Assembly: GCF_040538665.1 (NCBI RefSeq)
Contig: NZ_JBEWXT010000001.1
Location: forward strand, 3,126,501 to 3,190,500
From: Aureibaculum sp. 2308TA14-22
GTDB taxonomy: Bacteria; Bacteroidota; Bacteroidia; Flavobacteriales; Flavobacteriaceae
Length of the DNA stretch: 64,000 nt
Direction: 5' to 3'
Positions 59,812 to 64,000 of this stretch are shown in pieces; position 1 is the stretch's first letter, and every line of letters begins with the position of its first letter. The notes under the pieces are model-generated. The model was not told the DNA's origin, did no database searches, and was given only the letters and a program-made list of their open reading frames with translations. The position numbers and the translations under genes were made by a program.

Positions 59812-61138
59812 TATTTACTAAATACTTCCTCCTAAAAACTACTACTAGAATTATCATCCGTAAAAACATCCAAACGGTAAAGGCTATCCATATAGCGTAA
59901 AGTTTTAATCCAAAATAATCACCTATTAATAACACGGGGATAAATCCTAAAAAAGTGGCGATTAATAGCGTATTCCGTAAGGTTACAGCTTCTGCCAAAC
60001 CTTTAAACAAACCGTCAAAAACAAAAGCAATTGCATTTAAGGGTTGCATTAACAACACAATCCAAAAAACAGCATAAAAAGTATCTAAAACCTGACTTTC
60101 ATTAGAAAAAGCATTTCCAATAGGGATATAAAACACAAAACAAATTATAGCTAATATAAAAGCAATGATAATGGCATATTTACTAAGGTCTATACTTAAA
60201 TTCCATAAACTTTTATAATCCTTTTCGCCCAAAAGCCTTCCAGAGACAATATTGGCCACACTAGAATAACCATCAATAAAAAAAGCAAAAAACAGCCATA
60301 TTTGAAAAGCAATGGTTTGTGCCGCTATATAATTATTACCATAAGCAGTTGCATAAGAATTGGCAAAATAAATAGCAATATTTAAGGACAATGCTCTGAC
60401 AAATAAATTCACACTCAACAATAATAATCGTTTTATTTCTTTATTAAATGGCCATTGAAATTTAAAACGAAACGGTGTTTTTTTAAGGAATAGCACTAAG
60501 GCCATTATCGCCATAACCACTTGAGCAATTACACTTGCATAAGCCGCTCCCTCGATATGCATGGCAGGTATAAAACCTTCAATACCAAACACTAAAATAA
60601 AATCTAAACCAATATTCAATAACATCCCTGTAATACTAATTATCATTGGCCAGAATGTGTTTTGCAAGCCCCTAAAAACGCCAAAAATAGAAAAAACAAA
60701 GAGTGTTAATGGTAGCCCAATAGCTCTTATTTTATAATAAGAAACGGTATAATTTAAAATCAAACCTTCTGCATTATATAATTTAAAGATAAACTCGACA
60801 AAAGCTATTGATATAATATATAATAAAGCACTTAACCCTAAATTAATTGCAATAATTTGGGTGGGTAAAGATTGTATTTCATCTAGTCGGTTTGCCCCAA
60901 AATATTGGGCAATAATTGCGGAAATTGCCGAACGTGTTTGAGCTAAAATCCAAATTAAAGCTGACAAAAATGAACCTGCTATACCAACAGCTGCTAAGGC
61001 TTCAGTAGCATTAACATCAATGTTGCCTACTATCGCTGTATCTGTTATAGAAAGTAACGGCTCTGCAATGCCAGCTATCAATGCTGGTAAAGCCAATTTA
61101 TTAATATATTTAAAAGTTATTTTAGGTTTGGATTGCAC
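59801..61138 (-). CDS. MATE family efflux transporter (DinF-like)
   Basis: Twelve-helix inner-membrane cation-drug antiporter of the multidrug and toxic compound extrusion family. It starts with ITFKYINKLALPALIAGIAEPLLSITDTAIVGNI, which holds the DTAIVG motif of the first repeat. The second half begins near residue 235 (LLLLSVNLFVRALSLNIAIYFANSYATAYG). The MQPLNAIAFVFDGLFKGLAEA stretch near residue 360 is typical of the DinF group. At 445 residues it has normal length. No regulator lies beside it. The 366-base region upstream holds small hairpins only. Confidence 0.92.
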   Translation of the reverse strand: MQSKPKITFKYINKLALPALIAGIAEPLLSITDTAIVGNIDVNATEALAAVGIAGSFLSALIWILAQTRSAISAIIAQYFGANRLDEIQSLPTQIIAINLGLSALLYIISIAFVEFIFKLYNAEGLILNYTVSYYKIRAIGLPLTLFVFSIFGVFRGLQNTFWPMIISITGMLLNIGLDFILVFGIEGFIPAMHIEGAAYASVIAQVVMAIMALVLFLKKTPFRFKFQWPFNKEIKRLLLLSVNLFVRALSLNIAIYFANSYATAYGNNYIAAQTIAFQIWLFFAFFIDGYSSVANIVSGRLLGEKDYKSLWNLSIDLSKYAIIIAFILAIICFVFYIPIGNAFSNESQVLDTFYAVFWIVLLMQPLNAIAFVFDGLFKGLAEAVTLRNTLLIATFLGFIPVLLIGDYFGLKLYAIWIAFTVWMFLRMIILVVVFRRKYLVNTKI

Positions 61139-61504
61139 TATAATATAATTTATTCCAATTTACCTCTCCTTGGGAGAGGTTATTTTAAAAAATGCAAAGT
61201 TCGGAAAATAATTATCAAAATGAGGAATAGAAAAATGTAAATAAAAGGTAGTTTTTTAAATGGGAAAAGCCCCAAGTGACATGAGATGCAAATGAGGCTT
61301 TTAATTAAATAACTCTAAATTTAATTTCTTTTAATAGTAATTTTGACTATTAGCAATTTTTTATATTGGGTATTTACTTACCTCAAATATAGTATAGAAA
61401 AGTGTTCATTTAAAGTAAATTAAACGTAAGTGTTATTTTTCTTAACAAATGGTATAGATTTAACAACAAATGGTAAATTGAAATTTATTTAAGATTGTAA
61501 AAAT
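61139..61504. other. Intergenic region between the MATE and ComEC genes
   Basis: The 366 bases separate divergent genes. Two hairpins are visible: ACCTCTCC/GGAGAGGT at 61162-61180, a repeat type seen between flavobacterial genes, and AAAAGCC/GGCTTTT at 61265-61302 with a 24-base loop. The rest is AT-rich and shows no gene, tRNA or clear -7 element. Confidence 0.5.
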
Positions 61505-63532
61505 TTGAAAATACTAAAATACATACCCGCACAACTTGTCTTTTTTCTGGTCATTGGAATCATTTTGGGGTATTATTTAAAACTCGGCCTTCAGCCAATA
61601 AATACTCTTCTGATAATTGCGTTACTGTCATTAGCAACATCATATTTTGTCTCAAGAAAAAAGGGGGCTCATTATTATTTTACATTTAGTACTTATGCTG
61701 TTTTTATATTGATTGGTATAGCTTCAATTACATTTAAGAATCCTCGGCTTAAGGAAAAAAACTATAGTAAATATGTGTCCAAAAATATTAACGAAACGGT
61801 TTTAGTTATTGATCAAATTCTAAAATCTAATTCTTATTATGACAATTTTATAGCAAAAGTTGTAGCCGTTAACAATAACAAATCACAAGGTAAAATAAAG
61901 CTAAATTTTGCAAAAGATTCCACAGGCAATCAATTCGCAGTTGATGACAAAATCCTTGTTTTTGAAAATTTTAAGGAAATAGATAAACCCAAAAATCCTT
62001 ACCAGTTTAATTATAAAAACTATTTAGCAAGACAACAGGTTTACCATCAAATGACTATTTATGATAACTCATTCATATATTTAAACAAGAATAGGACATC
62101 ATTAAAGGGATTAGCACATACTTTTAGGCAAAAGATAAATACAGCACTTATAAAAAATGGATTCAAAGGTGATGAACTAGCAATCATCAATGCATTATTG
62201 TTAGGGCAACGTCAAGAAATTTCAAAAGAAATCATAGAAAACTATCAAAATGCAGGTGCCATACATATTCTGGCAGTTTCTGGTTTACATGTTGGTATTA
62301 TTTTATTACTACTCAACTTTTTGTTTAAACCAATAGAACAGTTCAAAAATGGAAAAGTTATTAAACTGATTCTAATAGTATTATTTCTATGGGCATTTGC
62401 TTTTATTGCTGGTTTATCAGCATCAGTAATTAGGGCAGTAACTATGTTTACCGCTGTGGCAATAGCCATGGCAACAAAAAAAGAAGTCAGCACTTACAAA
62501 ACATTGTTGATTTCAATCTTTTTCTTATTGTTGTTTAATCCTTATTATCTTTTTGAGGTCGGATTCCAACTGAGTTACTTGGCCGTATTTTTTATTGTTT
62601 GGATACAACCGCAATTGTATAATCTTTGGCAACCAAAATATAAGGTTGTTGATTATCCGTGGCAATTATTTACGGTTTCCGTGGCCGCTCAATTGGGTGT
62701 TTTACCTTTGAGTTTGTATTATTTTCATCAATTTCCAGGATTGTTCTTTGTGGCTAACCTTTTGATTATTCCATTTTTGGGGCTCATTTTAGGATTGGGC
62801 ATATTGGTAATTATACTTTCTCTTTTTGATATATTACCAAGTTTTTTAGCCTCTATTTATGAATATATTATTAACCTATTAAACACTACTGTAGGTTGGA
62901 TTGGCAAACAAGAATCTTTTCTTTTTAAAGATATTTCTTTTACAATTATCTCAGCTGTATTGAGCTATTTTGTAATTATTATCTTTTTTAAATGGTTTGA
63001 AACTAAAAAACAACCACTATTAAAATATGTATTGATAGCTGTTATTCTGTTTCAATCAAATTTAATTTTAGAAAAATACAAAACCAAAACCTCTTCTGAA
63101 TTTATCGTTTTTAATAAACCGAGACATTCTGTACTCGCAAAAAGGATAGGCGATAACATTACCATCAATCATAATTTGGACAGCATTTCAACTAATAATG
63201 CAATAAAAGATTATTTTATAGGTACAAATTCCAACATTAACTCAATAAAAAACACAATAGGAAATGTACATCAAATCAATTCGCAAAAGTTATTAGTTAT
63301 AGATAGTTTAGGTATTTACGAAGGACTTGATTTTAAACCTGAGATTATTTGGTTAAGAAACTCTCCAAAAATTAATTTACAACGGTTAATTGACCAAATC
63401 AAACCTAAAAAAATTGTTGCCGACGCATCCAATTACAAAAGCCATATAACACATTGGCAAAAAACTAGTAAAAACAACAATATTAGCTTCCATTACACCG
63501 TTAAAGATGGTGCATTTATAGAAGAATTATAG
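61505..63532 (+). CDS. comEC: ComEC/Rec2 family competence membrane protein, without beta-lactamase domain
   Basis: Predicted DNA-uptake channel of the inner membrane. Residues 1-70 form two or three helices, and residues 90-190 a soluble DUF4131-like OB domain with FEISKEID-like segments. The Competence domain spans about 215-490, with NALLLGQRQEISKEIIENYQNAGAIHILAVSGLHVGII and AGLSASVIRAVTMFTAVAIAMATKKEVSTYKTLLISIFFLLLFNPYYLFEVGFQLSYLAVFFIV. The residues after 510 lack the HxHxDH zinc motif of the metallo-beta-lactamase domain found in Bacillus ComEC. The start is TTG at 61505. Confidence 0.88.
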   Translation: MKILKYIPAQLVFFLVIGIILGYYLKLGLQPINTLLIIALLSLATSYFVSRKKGAHYYFTFSTYAVFILIGIASITFKNPRLKEKNYSKYVSKNINETVLVIDQILKSNSYYDNFIAKVVAVNNNKSQGKIKLNFAKDSTGNQFAVDDKILVFENFKEIDKPKNPYQFNYKNYLARQQVYHQMTIYDNSFIYLNKNRTSLKGLAHTFRQKINTALIKNGFKGDELAIINALLLGQRQEISKEIIENYQNAGAIHILAVSGLHVGIILLLLNFLFKPIEQFKNGKVIKLILIVLFLWAFAFIAGLSASVIRAVTMFTAVAIAMATKKEVSTYKTLLISIFFLLLFNPYYLFEVGFQLSYLAVFFIVWIQPQLYNLWQPKYKVVDYPWQLFTVSVAAQLGVLPLSLYYFHQFPGLFFVANLLIIPFLGLILGLGILVIILSLFDILPSFLASIYEYIINLLNTTVGWIGKQESFLFKDISFTIISAVLSYFVIIIFFKWFETKKQPLLKYVLIAVILFQSNLILEKYKTKTSSEFIVFNKPRHSVLAKRIGDNITINHNLDSISTNNAIKDYFIGTNSNINSIKNTIGNVHQINSQKLLVIDSLGIYEGLDFKPEIIWLRNSPKINLQRLIDQIKPKKIVADASNYKSHITHWQKTSKNNNISFHYTVKDGAFIEEL

Positions 63533-63548
63533 GCTCTATATAATTAGT

Positions 63549-63556
63549 TATATTTG
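63549..63556 (+). promoter_or_regulatory. TAnnTTTG promoter element of the nucleotidyltransferase gene
   Basis: TATATTTG lies 23 bases before the ATG at 63579. Confidence 0.55.
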
Positions 63557-63578
63557 CAACTTTAAAATAAAGATTCTT

Positions 63579-64000
63579 ATGAAGATTATAGTCCCCATGG
63601 CAGGTATAGGTTCTCGTTTGAGACCTCATACGTTAACTATTCCCAAACCATTAACATTAATAGCAGGAAAACCCATCGTGCAGAGACTAGTAGAAGATAT
63701 TGCTACAGTTTTAAAACAAGATGTCGAAGAAATCGCTTTTATTATTGGTTCCACTTTTCCTGGTGATACCGAAAATAAACTATTAGCCATTGCCAAAGAT
63801 TTAGGTGCAAAAGGCGTGGTTACAGTTCAAGAAACCGCTCTGGGTACGGCTCATGCCATACAATGTGCAAAAGAATCTTTAGAAGGGCCTTGCGTGGTCG
63901 CTTTTGCAGATACACTTTTTAAAGCTGATTTTACGTTGAATGCCGATGCCGATGGTGCAATTTGGGTCAAAAAGGTTGAAAACCCGAGTGCATATGGGGT
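63579..64000 (+). CDS. Sugar nucleotidyltransferase (glucose-1-phosphate thymidylyltransferase-like), 5' part
   Basis: The frame starts at the ATG at 63579 and runs off the right edge after 140 codons. It reads MKIIVPMAGIGSRLRPHTLTIPKPL, the nucleotide-binding G-x-G-x-R-x5-7-KP signature of NDP-sugar pyrophosphorylases. VTVQETALGTAHAIQCAKESL and VVAFADTLF with the metal-binding aspartate follow. Products of this group include dTDP-glucose, UDP-glucose and GDP-mannose type sugars. The substrate cannot be settled from the first third of the protein. Confidence 0.88.
   Translation, partial: MKIIVPMAGIGSRLRPHTLTIPKPLTLIAGKPIVQRLVEDIATVLKQDVEEIAFIIGSTFPGDTENKLLAIAKDLGAKGVVTVQETALGTAHAIQCAKESLEGPCVVAFADTLFKADFTLNADADGAIWVKKVENPSAYG

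Noticed and set aside
1-64000. Search for CRISPR arrays, prophage or defence islands and transposases
   Set aside because: No regularly spaced repeats, integrase, transposase, restriction or Cas-like proteins were found. The genes are ordinary chromosomal genes.

Overview
The window is a stretch of ordinary chromosome from a marine- or soil-type member of the Flavobacteriaceae (Bacteroidetes). The evidence is the low GC content, SusC/SusD outer-membrane pair, a type IX secretion C-terminal sorting domain, DUF4270 lipoprotein, tryptophan 2,3-dioxygenase, bacterial mevalonate-pathway kinases, and many promoters with the Bacteroidetes -7 element TAnnTTTG. No phage, plasmid, insertion sequence, CRISPR array or rRNA operon was seen. 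There is one tRNA gene (Leu, anticodon CAA).

Layout. 1-10.4 kb: the 3' end of a probable ribonucleotide reductase, then a compact phosphate island holding a Na/Pi cotransporter with a PhoU-like tail, a Pit-type permease with a PhoU-like tail, pstSCAB-phoU, and a phosphate-selective-type porin. Four of its promoters carry 11-bp direct repeats of the form WTAAC(A/n)TTnnn, which I read as the local Pho box. 10.5-20.1 kb: housekeeping genes on the minus strand (pgi, an M23 peptidase lipoprotein, a DUF3108 protein, kynA, tilS, membrane pyrophosphatase hppA, soluble ppa), with a small inverted-repeat element next to ppa. 20.2-27.4 kb: a secreted T9SS cargo protein, susD, susC and an M14 carboxypeptidase lipoprotein, which together look like a peptide-type SusCD locus. 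27.7-33 kb: a GH9 glycosidase fused to a polysaccharide-deacetylase (CE4) domain, a NagX/HGSNAT-like membrane acetyltransferase 6 bp downstream, and a convergent D-aminoacylase lipoprotein.

33.1-45 kb: tRNA-Leu, prs, rplY, pth; then on the minus strand a half-length glycogen-synthase-like protein, DUF4270 and glmS; then panC, panD, a flippase-like membrane protein, a GYDIA-type GHMP kinase and an HI0933-type flavoprotein. 44.5-47.2 kb: a small arsenic-type cluster (arsR, GNAT, a DUF6428-like protein, a phosphatase-fold arsenate reductase) followed by a palindromic element and a membrane protein. Three of its products end in paired cysteines. 47.3-64 kb: alkB, a class-C serine hydrolase with a small MotA/TolQ-like protein, a LytS/LytTR two-component pair, an EamA permease, mevalonate-pathway genes (mvaD, mevalonate kinase, UbiA prenyltransferase), a nitrilase, an rluB-type pseudouridine synthase, lpxB, a MATE pump, a ComEC-type protein and the 5' end of a nucleotidyltransferase.

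The candidates most worth following are the multi-promoter 11-bp Pho-box set, the GH9-CE4 fusion paired with a predicted amino-sugar acetyltransferase, the cysteine-tailed arsenic cluster, the half-length glycogen synthase lacking its substrate-binding lysine motif, and two small inverted-repeat elements. Several start codons were moved from the longest reading frame because a TAnnTTTG promoter overlaps the upstream start.
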